Origin: Salinibacterium sp. PAMC 21357
Lineage (GTDB): Bacteria > Actinomycetota > Actinomycetes > Actinomycetales > Microbacteriaceae
Assembly (NCBI RefSeq): GCF_000247645.1
Contig: NZ_AHWA01000005.1
Coordinates: 248,001-312,000, forward strand
Reading direction: 5' to 3'
DNA length: 64,000 nt
Below, piece by piece: positions 55,487 to 63,504 of the stretch. The position numbers and the translations under genes are program-made. Position 1 is the stretch's first letter. Every line of letters begins with the position of its first letter. Under the pieces are notes generated by a model, which was not told the origin of the DNA, made no database searches, and saw only the letters and a list, made by a program, of their open reading frames with translations.

Positions 55487-56143
55487 ATGGCCCTAACGGA
55501 TGTTGTCGACCACCAGCGTGCTCAGGTCGCCTACGTCATCGGTGCCGGCGTCATTGCGCTGGGGGCCGCATCGTTCGCTGTCGCCAGCGACATTCCTGCG
55601 TGGATGCTCGCGCCGGTAGCCCTTCTTTATCTGGGGCCACTCGGGCTCGCCGCCTTCATCCTGGCAAGCACTATCGCGCTTTTTGCTGTTGAGCTCCCCG
55701 CTGGAGTCGTTCTCTCGCTCTCCGTCATCGGGTCGGTGGGCATCGCGTTCGTGAACGTGATCAGTGCGCGCCAATGGCGCCTGCGAAAGCACGCTGATCC
55801 AGCCATTGTGGGCAGTGCGCTCCGTCAGCGGGGGTGGGATCGGCTGTATGGAAGCATTCTCTTCGTGCTGGCGGGTGGCGCGTTCATCGCCCTCTCCATC
55901 GCCGCAGGCTATGCAGCGTTCTTCGCGGAATACGAGGTTAACGCGTCGAACACGGTGGATCGCTCCGACGAGGTCGAGCTCGTCACCTCGGTCGCCTGGT
56001 GGCTGGGGCTCCTCGTCGCGGTCGTCGGGCTTGTGCGGTGGCGAGTGCGCCTAGGGCAACACCAGCGAATCTTCTCGTGGGGCGCCCTCGACTTCGCGGC
56101 GATGCTCGGGCTCATCGCTGCGGTCGTGCACGTCTCGCGGTGA
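55487..56143 (+). CDS. Hypothetical membrane protein
   Basis: A 218-residue protein with about six membrane segments: two near 17-40 and 45-65, others near 75-92, 120-148, 165-185 and 197-215. A basic loop (SARQWRLRKHADP) lies between TM3 and TM4, and an acidic extracellular stretch (EYEVNASNTVDRSDEVEL) lies before TM5. It begins 53 bases after the LRV membrane protein, on the same strand, so they may be co-transcribed. I do not recognise the family. Confidence 0.65.
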   Translation: MALTDVVDHQRAQVAYVIGAGVIALGAASFAVASDIPAWMLAPVALLYLGPLGLAAFILASTIALFAVELPAGVVLSLSVIGSVGIAFVNVISARQWRLRKHADPAIVGSALRQRGWDRLYGSILFVLAGGAFIALSIAAGYAAFFAEYEVNASNTVDRSDEVELVTSVAWWLGLLVAVVGLVRWRVRLGQHQRIFSWGALDFAAMLGLIAAVVHVSR

Positions 56144-56189
56144 TCCCTCGTCGAAAGGCCGCAAGCGCTAAACCTGCACCGAGAAACGT

Positions 56190-56513
56190 TTAGTTCGCAG
56201 AGTCGACGAGCTTGAGCCCCACCACGCAGCCGACGAGCCCCATGAGCAGCAGTACCTTGACCCACGAGACGGGTTCTCCGCCGAAGATCATCGCATAGGT
56301 GACGGTCAGCGCGGCGCCGATGCCGACCCAGATTGCGTAGGCGGTGCCAATGGGGATCTCGCGCATGGCATAACCGAGGCCACCCATGCTGGCGAGAATC
56401 GCAACGCCGAAAATTACGGTAGGCCAGAGCTTCGTGAAGCCCTCCGACTTGCCGAGGGCGGTGGCCCACACGGCTTCGAGCACGCCAGAAAGAATCAGAA
56501 TAAGCCAGTACAC
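56190..56513 (-). CDS. gdx: SMR-family guanidinium exporter (Gdx/SugE)
   Basis: A 107-residue, four-helix small multidrug resistance protein. The essential Glu13 sits in GVLEAVWATALGKSEGFT; Trp16 and the LGKSEGFT sequence mark the SugE/Gdx branch rather than EmrE, and it continues with the SMR pattern PIGTAYAIWVGIGAALTV. It works as a dual-topology homodimer exchanging guanidinium for protons. Start is GTG with AAGGAG 6 bases ahead. A guanidine-III riboswitch candidate overlaps the leader immediately before this ribosome-binding site. Confidence 0.92.
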   Translation of the reverse strand: MYWLILILSGVLEAVWATALGKSEGFTKLWPTVIFGVAILASMGGLGYAMREIPIGTAYAIWVGIGAALTVTYAMIFGGEPVSWVKVLLLMGLVGCVVGLKLVDSAN

Positions 56514-56525
56514 AACAGTCTCCTT

Positions 56526-56567
56526 GGCCAGTCTTGTCGCATACCCGGTACTGATCCGTCGTCGGGA
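56526..56567 (-). ncRNA. Guanidine-III riboswitch (ykkC-III) candidate
   Basis: Reading the minus strand, CCCGACGACGG, ATCAGTACCGGG, TATGCGACAAGA and CTGGCC follow in order. This reproduces the ykkC-III layout: a P1 stem (CCCG with CGGG), conserved ACGA in its loop, a UCAG element able to pair with CUGG downstream to form the pseudoknot, and the conserved GACAAGA. AAGGAG of the gdx ribosome-binding site begins right after the last pairing segment, so ligand binding could control translation. The known class occurs in Actinobacteria upstream of SMR exporters. Confidence 0.72.
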
Positions 56568-56692
56568 GCCGACTATCGCGGCTACCCTCTCACCGTATCA
56601 AATCAGGGCTAAATTGGCAGGGATGTTGGCGGCAGCGCAGCGCTGAACGTCGTTCGGAGGCTAGAGAACGGGCTCGCCTCTCCGCTTCGGCC

Positions 56693-58723
56693 CTAGCGCT
56701 CGAGGGTGCGGCGAGCTGCGGCCACCACTGCCTCCAGCGTGATCCCACGTCGAGCCATCACTTGAGCACCCGAACCAGATTCGCCAAACTCTTCGACGCT
56801 CACTACTTCGCCGTCGAGCCCGACCCAGCGGTACCAGCCGTCACCGCGTCCAGCCTCAACGGCAACACAGGCGGCAATAGCTGCAGGGAGAACGCTCTCG
56901 CGGTACGCAGCATCGCTCGCCGCAAACCACTCGACGCTCGGCATCGAGATAACCCGAACGCCGACGCCGTCCGCGGCCAATGCTTCGGCTGCCTCAAGGG
57001 CGAGTGAGACCTCGCTGCCGGTGGCAATAAGTGCGAGATCGAGGCCGTCGCCGTGCTGCCACGCAACATAGCCGCCGTGGGCGACCTTGGCATCCAAGTC
57101 GTCGCGTTCGTGCAGCACGGGAACATCTTGGCGAGAAAACACGAGAGCCGTGGGGCCAGCGGGTTGCGCGATCAGGCGCTTCCACACGGAGACGACCTCT
57201 GCGGCATCCGCGGGGCGCACAACATCAAGCCCGGGCACGGTGCGCAGTGAGGCAATCTGCTCAACGGGCTGATGCGTCGGCCCGTCCTCACCAACCGCAA
57301 CACTGTCGTGAGTGAACACATAAACGACAGGCAACTGCATGAGAGCTGCGAGGCGGATGCTCGGCCGCATGTAGTCGCTGAACACAAGGTAGGTCGACGC
57401 AAACGGTCGCCATGGCCCCTGAATCGCGATGCCGTTGAGTATCGCTGCCATGGCGTGCTCGCGTATCCCGAAGCGGATGAATTCGCCGCCGGGGTTGCTC
57501 GCGGTCACGGCGGAGCCGGGCACATCTACTCCCGTAGAGCCGGCGAGGTCTGCTGATCCGCCCCACAGCGATGACGTGCCCTGCAGTGCCTTGAGAGCGA
57601 CGCTGTTGAGTTTGCGGGTGGCCGATGGGGCGCCAACCGCGGGGAGTTTGATCGCCTCGAGTGCGCTCAGTGCTGCTGTCGCATCGGGCTTGCGGAAGGA
57701 GTGCCAGGCGCTCGCCGCGGCGGGCTCTGCAGCTTTCCACGTCGAGAGTGCCGCGTTCCATTCGTCTTCTGCGGCTTGGCCGCGAGTGAGGGCGCCGCGG
57801 GCAAAGGCGAGCCCGTCGTCGGTGATGAGGTCGTTGAGAGGGGCATCCGGAGCAAAACCGAGTGCACTTTTGATGGCCGCAACTTCGTCGTCGCCGAATC
57901 CGCCAGAGTGGGCAGCGGGCTTGCCAGAGAACTGCGCTGATGGTGCGCCAATCACGCTGCGCAGAGCGACGAATGTTGGCCGACCATCGCGTGATTGCGC
58001 GTCAGCGAGCACGGACTCAATCTCGTCAAGATTGCTGGCGTCGGCGATGTCGAGCACTCGCCAGCCGTAGGCGGCATAGCGTGCGCGCACGTCTTCGCTG
58101 AAGGCTGCTTCGCCGGTGGAGTCGATGGTGACGTTGTTGTCATCCCAAATCACGACGAGGTTGTCGAGGCCGAGAGTGCCGGCCAGGCTCGATGCTTCGC
58201 CGCTTACTCCTTCTTGCATACAGCCGTCGCCGGCGATGGCCCAAATGGTGGTGTCGAGCAGGTCGTTGTTTGGAGAGAAGAGGGCGCGCTCGCGGCGGGC
58301 GGCCAATGCCATGCCCACGGCAGAGGCGACTCCCTGGCCGAGGGGCCCGGTGCTCATTTCGATGCCGGGGGTGTGCTCGATCTCTGGATGCCCGGGGGTG
58401 CGGCTGTCGAGGGTGCGGCTTTTGGTCAGTTCGTCGAGCTCAAGCCCGTAGCCCGTCAGAAATAGCTGCACATACAGCAGCAGGCTGGCGTGGCCGGCGG
58501 AGAGCACGAGGCGGTCGCGGCCGAGCCAGGCGGGGTTGTGGGGGTTGTGGCGCAGGATCCGCTGGTAGAGCACGTGGGCGAGGGGCGCCAGCGCCATGGC
58601 TGTTCCGCCGTGGCCGTGGCCTTTGGCTTGCACGACGTGGGCGGGGATTGCGATGGCTGCGCGCAGGGAATCCGCTTCAGCGGGAGTGATGTTTCCTGAA
58701 AAGGGGAGGCCGGTTTCTGACAT
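56693..58723 (-). CDS. tkt: Transketolase
   Basis: A 676-residue, full-length thiamine-diphosphate enzyme. The N-terminal domain shows GHGGTAMALAPLAHVLY, LSAGHASLLLY, GPLGQGVASAVGMA and the ThDP motif GDGCMQEGVSGEA...NN (WDDNN). The middle domain has the catalytic Glu in RFGIREHAMAAILNG and VFTHDSVAVGEDGPTHQPVEQ. The C-terminal domain runs from about 555. The ATG at 58723 is preferred to a GTG at 58732, which lies in the operator. It converts ketose and aldose phosphates in the pentose phosphate pathway. Divergent from a ROK repressor, it likely serves the PTS substrate as a pathway-specific copy. Confidence 0.93.
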   Translation of the reverse strand: MSETGLPFSGNITPAEADSLRAAIAIPAHVVQAKGHGHGGTAMALAPLAHVLYQRILRHNPHNPAWLGRDRLVLSAGHASLLLYVQLFLTGYGLELDELTKSRTLDSRTPGHPEIEHTPGIEMSTGPLGQGVASAVGMALAARRERALFSPNNDLLDTTIWAIAGDGCMQEGVSGEASSLAGTLGLDNLVVIWDDNNVTIDSTGEAAFSEDVRARYAAYGWRVLDIADASNLDEIESVLADAQSRDGRPTFVALRSVIGAPSAQFSGKPAAHSGGFGDDEVAAIKSALGFAPDAPLNDLITDDGLAFARGALTRGQAAEDEWNAALSTWKAAEPAAASAWHSFRKPDATAALSALEAIKLPAVGAPSATRKLNSVALKALQGTSSLWGGSADLAGSTGVDVPGSAVTASNPGGEFIRFGIREHAMAAILNGIAIQGPWRPFASTYLVFSDYMRPSIRLAALMQLPVVYVFTHDSVAVGEDGPTHQPVEQIASLRTVPGLDVVRPADAAEVVSVWKRLIAQPAGPTALVFSRQDVPVLHERDDLDAKVAHGGYVAWQHGDGLDLALIATGSEVSLALEAAEALAADGVGVRVISMPSVEWFAASDAAYRESVLPAAIAACVAVEAGRGDGWYRWVGLDGEVVSVEEFGESGSGAQVMARRGITLEAVVAAARRTLER

Positions 58724-58730
58724 ACCTGAC

Positions 58731-58756
58731 ACTTTGGTCTACAAGTGTACTAAAGT
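58731..58756. promoter_or_regulatory. ROK operator between transketolase and repressor
   Basis: A 26-bp imperfect palindrome with arms ACTTTGGT (58731-58738) and ACTAAAGT (58749-58756) and inner AC/GT pairs. A related 26-bp site with the same layout is found upstream of the PTS genes at 60033-60058. It starts 8 bases from the transketolase ATG and 78 bases from the repressor ATG. Confidence 0.7.
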
Positions 58757-58833
58757 CAATGTGTGCAGAAAGATCTGCGCAGTCACGAAGTAGACTTTCC
58801 GTCACGGTCGGTCACAATGCGGAGGACAAAGCT

Positions 58834-60030
58834 ATGGCGCACGTGATCTCGACGGGTTCTGGCGTCGTGCTTGATCTCATCCGTTCAGCCCAGGCGACCA
58901 CCCGCTCGGATCTCATCGCGCAGCTGGGCTGGTCGCGAATCACGCTCGCGCGTCGCCTCGACGAACTGCTCAACGCCGACATCATTGTTAGCGCCGGCCA
59001 GTCTGACTCCCGCGGCGGGCGCCCGCCCGAAGAGTTTGTCGTCAACAAAGATGCCGGTCTGCTGCTCGCGATGGATATCGGTGGCTCGCACTCACGCCTC
59101 GCCATCACCGACCTGGTGTCGAACATCCTTCTCGAAGACGAAGCCGATATCGGGCTCAGTCATGGCCCCGACGACATCTTCGACTGGAGCTGTCAGGTTT
59201 TCGATCACCTACTCGCCAGACTCGGCAAGTCGCGCGCAGATGTGCGCGGAATCGGTGTCGGCGTTCCCGGCCCCGTCGATCCGACTAGCGGCCGAATCGC
59301 CTCGCCGCAGGTCAATGCCCAGTGGGCGGATGTCATTGTCAAAGATTATTTCCCGGACGATTTTCGGGCGGTGTTCGCTGTTGATCGCGACGTCAACATT
59401 CTCGCGATCGCTGAGCATCGCTTGGGGTGGCCGGAGCACGCTGATGCCATCGTTCTGAAGGTCGGAATGGGCATCGGTTGCGGTCTTGTTCTTGACGGCC
59501 GTGTTTATCACGGTGGTCGTGGTGGGGCGGGAGATCTTGCGCACTCGCCCGTCGGCGGCGACGAGGAGTGCCTGTGCGGACGAGTCGGATGCCTCGATAC
59601 GGTGGCCAGCGGCCGTGCGATCAAACGCGAGCTGCACGCGCGGGGAACTTCGGTGCGCACGAGTGCTGACATTGTGGAGCTGGCCTCCAGCGACCATCCG
59701 GGAGTTGCCCAAATTTTGGCACATGCTGGAAGCCAAATCGGTGAGGCGCTGCTCGATCCTGTCGCGTTGCTGAACCCTTCTGCTGTGGTCGTGGGCGGCA
59801 ATATCGCGCACGCGGGAGCAATCTTCCTTGACCCCATCCGCGAGCGACTGCTGCAGGACGCTACCACCTTCTCTCGCCGTGATCTCGTGGTGATTCCCGC
59901 CAAGTTGGGGCATCAGGCAGGTGTCATTGGGGCGTCGCTTATTGCGCAGGACGCACTTTTCGAGCCGGATCGCATTAGCCGGTTGACCAGAGAAGACGAT
60001 GCTTCTTTGGCGAAATACGGCGAGAAATAG
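58834..60030 (+). CDS. ROK-family transcriptional repressor
   Basis: A 398-residue ROK protein. The N-terminal winged helix (about 15-60) has TTRSDLIAQLGWSRITLARRLDELL. The sugar-kinase-like sensor domain starts with LLLAMDIGGSHSRLAITDL (ATP-like phosphate loop) and contains the ROK zinc/cysteine motif DEECLCGRVGCLDTV and the GGRGGAGDLAHS signature. The ATG at 58834 follows GGAGG by 8 bases. Divergent from transketolase and upstream of a PTS on the same strand, it is likely to repress both through the paired 26-bp operators, relieved by the sugar or its phosphate. Confidence 0.9.
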   Translation: MAHVISTGSGVVLDLIRSAQATTRSDLIAQLGWSRITLARRLDELLNADIIVSAGQSDSRGGRPPEEFVVNKDAGLLLAMDIGGSHSRLAITDLVSNILLEDEADIGLSHGPDDIFDWSCQVFDHLLARLGKSRADVRGIGVGVPGPVDPTSGRIASPQVNAQWADVIVKDYFPDDFRAVFAVDRDVNILAIAEHRLGWPEHADAIVLKVGMGIGCGLVLDGRVYHGGRGGAGDLAHSPVGGDEECLCGRVGCLDTVASGRAIKRELHARGTSVRTSADIVELASSDHPGVAQILAHAGSQIGEALLDPVALLNPSAVVVGGNIAHAGAIFLDPIRERLLQDATTFSRRDLVVIPAKLGHQAGVIGASLIAQDALFEPDRISRLTREDDASLAKYGEK

Positions 60031-60032
60031 CC

Positions 60033-60058
60033 ACTTAGGGATATTCGTAGACATAAGT
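60033..60058. promoter_or_regulatory. Second ROK-type operator upstream of the PTS
   Basis: A 26-bp imperfect palindrome with arms ACTTAGGG (60033-60040) and ACATAAGT (60051-60058). It matches the site at 58731-58756 at 16 of 26 positions in the same register. It begins 3 bases after the ROK stop and lies about 80 bp before the EIIA start. Confidence 0.55.
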
Positions 60059-60139
60059 CCTGTTGGGGGACTAGGCTCACAAGCGCCCAGCGCGCTCATT
60101 AAGTGAGTGCGTGAACGACCGGTGAGAGAGCAGGATGCA

Positions 60140-60592
60140 GTGAGCGACACCTTGGCCGACGAACTCAGCGACGACGCGATCGTCTTGCACGCTGACGCGA
60201 GCGACTGGCGTTCCGCCGTTCGCATTGCCGGCGATGCCCTCGTCGCCACCGGTTCAACCACCGACGAATACACCGCCGAAATGATCCGCGCCGTCGAAGA
60301 ACTCGGGCCATACATCGTTATCGCACCGTCAATCGCACTGGCACATTCGCGACCGTCGCCTGCCGTGCTTAAGACGGGACTCAGCTGGGTCAGTTTGGCG
60401 ACTCCGGTCGAATTTGGCCACTCGGCTAACGACCCCGTTCGACTCATCGTTGGCCTTGCGGCCGTCGACCACGATTCACACCTCGCCACCATGTCGAACC
60501 TCGCTGGAGTGCTCAGCGGCGATCTCGACCGCCTCCTTGAGGCGACCTCCGCAGAACAACTCCGGGAAATCATCCGAGAGAACACGCAGTAA
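60140..60592 (+). CDS. PTS EIIA component, ascorbate/fructose-mannitol type
   Basis: A 150-residue EIIA of the PTS_EIIA_2 family. The phosphorylated histidine is His69 in APSIALAHSRPS. LLEATSAEQLREII forms the last helix. The GTG at 60140 is chosen because AGCAGGA is well placed before it; the frame is open from 60107. It is the phosphate donor to EIIB encoded 28 bases later. Confidence 0.85.
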   Translation: MSDTLADELSDDAIVLHADASDWRSAVRIAGDALVATGSTTDEYTAEMIRAVEELGPYIVIAPSIALAHSRPSPAVLKTGLSWVSLATPVEFGHSANDPVRLIVGLAAVDHDSHLATMSNLAGVLSGDLDRLLEATSAEQLREIIRENTQ

Positions 60593-60620
60593 ACCACTCT
60601 CGAAATCGAAAGGCAAAGAC

Positions 60621-60896
60621 ATGAAGATCGTTGCGGTCTGTGGAATGGGTATCGGTACCTCCGTGCTCTTGAAGATGAATGCAGAGAAAGTTCTTCGCAC
60701 CCTCGGTGTCGACGCCGATGTCGAGGCTGCCGATATCGGTGTGGCTCGCGGCATGGCTCGCGACGCACAGATCGTACTGACCTCGGAAGAGTTTGCCGAC
60801 GAGATCGGCGAGGTTCCTGCGAACGTCATCATTATCGACAACTTCTTCGACCTCGAAGAGATCACAGCAAAGCTCAAGGCAGCGCTGCCCGAATAA
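60621..60896 (+). CDS. PTS EIIB component, UlaB-like
   Basis: A 91-residue EIIB of the lactose/ascorbate fold. The active cysteine is Cys7 in VCGMGIGTSVLLKM, the CGxGxGTS loop. It receives phosphate from the EIIA histidine and passes it to the incoming sugar in the EIIC channel. AAAGGC precedes the ATG at 60621. Size and sequence correspond to the ascorbate-type (UlaB) rather than the fructose-type. Confidence 0.9.
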   Translation: MKIVAVCGMGIGTSVLLKMNAEKVLRTLGVDADVEAADIGVARGMARDAQIVLTSEEFADEIGEVPANVIIIDNFFDLEEITAKLKAALPE

Positions 60897-60940
60897 CGCT
60901 TCATCTTTTCGCCTAACCAACAAACTCAAGGGAGAACACA

Positions 60941-62473
60941 ATGGAGTGGCTTGTTGTAGTCCTGAATTTCCTCGGACAACAGATCCTCAACGTTCCGGCC
61001 TATCTCGTCGGAATCATTACCGCAGTGGGGCTCATCGCTCTCAAGCGGCCAGCCGGAGCCGTTATCGGCGGTGGCCTTAAGGCCGCGCTCGGCTTCCTGA
61101 TCTTGGGCGCCGGCGCCGGAGTTGTGGTTGGTTCGCTCAACCCACTCGGTGACCTGATCCTTCGGGTCACGGGGGCGCAGGGTGTCATCCCCACCAACGA
61201 GGTCATCACAGCCCTCGCCTCGGTCGAGTACGGCGCCACTAGCGCTTACGTTCTCACCCTTGGCTTCATCGTGATGCTCGCCCTTGCTCGGTTCACGCCG
61301 CTCAAGTACGTGTTCCTCACCGGCCACCACATGGTGTTCATGGCGCTGCTGCTCAGCGTTGTGCTTTCTGTTGGTTTCGGCCCCGACCTTAACTGGCTCG
61401 TCATCCTGATCGGCGCACTGCTGCTCGGCGTAATCATGGTCGTCATGCCGGCGTTCGCTCATCCGTGGACCAAGAAGATCACGGGTGACGACACCATCGC
61501 TATCGGCCACTTCGGTACCCTCGGCTACATTGCCGCCGGTGCTGCTGGTCAGGCAACCGGTCAGAAGAGCCACTCCACGGAGAAGATCAACTTCCCGCAG
61601 GGCCTCAAGTTCCTGCGTGACTCGATGGTCGCCACCGCAATCTCGATGGTGCTCATCTACCTGGTCTTCGCCGTCTGGGGCCTCATCGCCCTGCCGCAGC
61701 AAGAAGCGTTCGACGTCTTCGGATCAGCGGATGCCGGTGCCTACATCATGGCCGCATTTGCTCAAGCACTGCAGTTCGGCGTTGGTGTCGCGATCATCCT
61801 TTACGGTGTGCGCACGATCCTCGGCGAGCTTGTTCCTGCGTTCCAGGGAATCGCCGAAAAGGTTGTTCCTGGTGCCAAGCCGGCCCTCGACATCCCGCTG
61901 GTATTCCCCTTCGCCGCGAACGCTGTGCTGATCGGATTCCTCGCATCGTTCCTCGGTGGGCTCATCTCGCTCGCACTCCTGGCAACGTGGCTTGGCCCGG
62001 TCTTCGGCCTTGCGCTGATCCTGCCCGGCATGGTTCCCCACTTCTTCACGGGTGGTGGTGCTGGCGTTTACGGCAACGCGACCGGTGGACGAATTGGTGC
62101 GGTAATCGGTGGTTTCGTCAACGGTGTTCTCATCACGATCCTGCCCGCGATCCTGCTGCTGGTGCTCGGCGAGCTTGGCTTCGCCAACAGCACCTTCGGC
62201 GATGCTGACTTCGGTTGGTTCGGAACCCTCATCGGCGTCAGCCTGCTGAGCGGCGTGCCGGCAGTGGGAGTGGTTCTGACCATTCTTATTGCGGTCGTGC
62301 TCGTTGTTGTGGCATCCATCTTCCAGATCCGTGTCGTCAACACGGGTTGGGTGCCGGGAGCCAAGCGTGATGCGTGGCTCGCTGTCGAGGCTGAGAAAGC
62401 TGAAGCAGAGAAGGCAGCTGAGAAAGCGGCGGCAAAGGCTGCTGCTGAGCCTGCTGCAGAAACAAAAGCTTAA
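60941..62473 (+). CDS. PTS EIIC permease, UlaA/SgaT-like
   Basis: A 510-residue membrane transporter with 11 or so segments, resembling UlaA of the L-ascorbate PTS (LGQQILNVPAYLVGIITAVGLIALKRPA, and SGAxGNATGGRxGAVIGGF-like GAGVYGNATGGRIGAVIGGFVNG). GAGAACAC lies upstream. The last 30 residues are a charged Ala/Lys/Glu-rich tail (EKAEAEKAAEKAAAKAA). UlaABC-like systems carry ascorbate or other sugar acids and pentitols. The ascorbate-catabolic genes (UlaG/UlaD/UlaE/UlaF) are absent here; transketolase is present instead, so the substrate may be another five-carbon compound. Confidence 0.9.
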   Translation: MEWLVVVLNFLGQQILNVPAYLVGIITAVGLIALKRPAGAVIGGGLKAALGFLILGAGAGVVVGSLNPLGDLILRVTGAQGVIPTNEVITALASVEYGATSAYVLTLGFIVMLALARFTPLKYVFLTGHHMVFMALLLSVVLSVGFGPDLNWLVILIGALLLGVIMVVMPAFAHPWTKKITGDDTIAIGHFGTLGYIAAGAAGQATGQKSHSTEKINFPQGLKFLRDSMVATAISMVLIYLVFAVWGLIALPQQEAFDVFGSADAGAYIMAAFAQALQFGVGVAIILYGVRTILGELVPAFQGIAEKVVPGAKPALDIPLVFPFAANAVLIGFLASFLGGLISLALLATWLGPVFGLALILPGMVPHFFTGGGAGVYGNATGGRIGAVIGGFVNGVLITILPAILLLVLGELGFANSTFGDADFGWFGTLIGVSLLSGVPAVGVVLTILIAVVLVVVASIFQIRVVNTGWVPGAKRDAWLAVEAEKAEAEKAAEKAAAKAAAEPAAETKA

Positions 62474-62505
62474 CCGCGGAGTCGAGCCATTCGGGTAGCT
62501 CGGCT

Positions 62506-62537
62506 GGGCGCCATTCCTTCGGGGGTGGCGCCCTTTT
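62506..62537 (+). terminator. Rho-independent terminator after the PTS operon
   Basis: GGGCGCCA (62506-62513) pairs with TGGCGCCC (62526-62533) and TTTT follows at 62534-62537. The loop region can extend pairing (TTCC with GGGG-like bases around TTCG). It is 33 bases after the EIIC stop. Confidence 0.9.
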
Positions 62538-62576
62538 CTGTTGGCCGCCTATTTTCTGCAACTCGCCTGTTGTCGG

Positions 62577-63212
62577 TCAGCCGCGGTCATGCAGCGCTCG
62601 AACCGACTCTGGTGCGTGGATGCCGGAGCGCAGGTCAGGCGCGTCAACGACGGTCGCAGCTCTTGTTCCCCATCGCACCTGTCCGGCCCACGCATCATCG
62701 GCGATATCGTCGTCGGTGTCTTCCGGCCAGCCATCGGAGACGCGGAGAGACCACTCGTCAACGGGAAGGGCGAGCACGAGTGTTGCTGCGAGCTCTTTCT
62801 TATTGTTCGGGCGAACTTCGCGCAGGCGCCCCGGGATCAACTTCTCGGTCAGTGCATCGAGCGCGGCGGACTTCTCGTCTCCGTGGAGTACCTGAAACGA
62901 CCCGAACAGCACGGCGCTGCTATAGATCAGCGACGACTCAAATGCCGATCGGGCGACAACGATCCCGCCGAGCGAGGTGACGGACACTGCCGCTGGGACT
63001 CCGGAGACGAGGCGCATCCACCGCGAGCCGGTCGATCCGTGCACGATGAGCGAATCACCAAGCCGGGCAACTGCTGTTGGCAGTAGCCCTGGGCTGCCGT
63101 CGTCATTGACGTAGGCGACGTTCCCGACGATCTCCGAATCGAGCAGCGCGTCTAACGCTTCGCGCTCGTGTGACATCAGTTCGGGCATCCGGGTGGCGTT
63201 CGTTCTGCTCAT
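62577..63212 (-). CDS. Pyridoxamine 5'-phosphate oxidase-like flavin-binding protein
   Basis: A 211-residue split-barrel protein of the PNPOx-like (FMN-binding) superfamily. Visible patterns are EREALDALLDSEIVGNVAYVNDDGSPGLLPTAV and DSLIVHGSTGSRWMRLVSG, then the strand SSAVLFGSFQVLHG. The C-terminal region (about 140-205) has a tryptophan-rich stretch with DDAWAGQVRWGTRA. Such proteins bind FMN or heme and reduce or degrade xenobiotics, but their function cannot be fixed from this. AGC-rich upstream, no clear Shine-Dalgarno; monocistronic and convergent with the PTS operon. Confidence 0.75.
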   Translation of the reverse strand: MSRTNATRMPELMSHEREALDALLDSEIVGNVAYVNDDGSPGLLPTAVARLGDSLIVHGSTGSRWMRLVSGVPAAVSVTSLGGIVVARSAFESSLIYSSAVLFGSFQVLHGDEKSAALDALTEKLIPGRLREVRPNNKKELAATLVLALPVDEWSLRVSDGWPEDTDDDIADDAWAGQVRWGTRAATVVDAPDLRSGIHAPESVRALHDRG

Positions 63213-63258
63213 TCGATCAGTGTGACAGGCAAGCCCGCGTAAGCCTAGAGGCGCATAA

Positions 63259-63305
63259 TGACAAGCCCGCTTGACACCAGCCGAGTGTGTAAAGGATGCT
63301 TGTCA
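63259..63305. promoter_or_regulatory. Candidate XRE operator with overlapping -35
   Basis: TGACAAGCCCGCTTGACA (63259-63276) is an 18-bp palindrome with one mismatched pair. It includes a TTGACA (-35-like, 63271-63276). A third half-site GCTTGTCA is at 63298-63305, immediately before the ATG at 63307. Candidate autoregulation by the XRE protein. Confidence 0.45.
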
Positions 63306-63306
63306 C

Positions 63307-63504
63307 ATGGAATCTGAGATTAGAGATAGGCGCCAGGCTGCTGGGCTTTCGCAGGCAGCTCTAGGCGAAGCGCTCGGCGTTTCTCGCCAGACCATAAATG
63401 CCATTGAGACAGGGCGTTACGACCCATCCCTGATTCTCGCTGTTCGGCTTGCCCGGTTCTTTGGGTCGACGATTGAGGAAGTGTTTCACATTGAAGACAA
63501 TTAG
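63307..63504 (+). CDS. XRE-family HTH regulator (YozG-like)
   Basis: A 65-residue regulator that is almost entirely a Cro/C1-type HTH: LSQAALGEALGVSRQTINAIETGRYDPSLILAVRLARFFGSTIEEVF. AAAGGA lies 9-14 bases ahead of the ATG. It overlaps the membrane-protein gene by 14 bases. This two-gene arrangement of a tiny XRE regulator and a small membrane protein is widespread in Gram-positives. Confidence 0.88.
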   Translation: MESEIRDRRQAAGLSQAALGEALGVSRQTINAIETGRYDPSLILAVRLARFFGSTIEEVFHIEDN

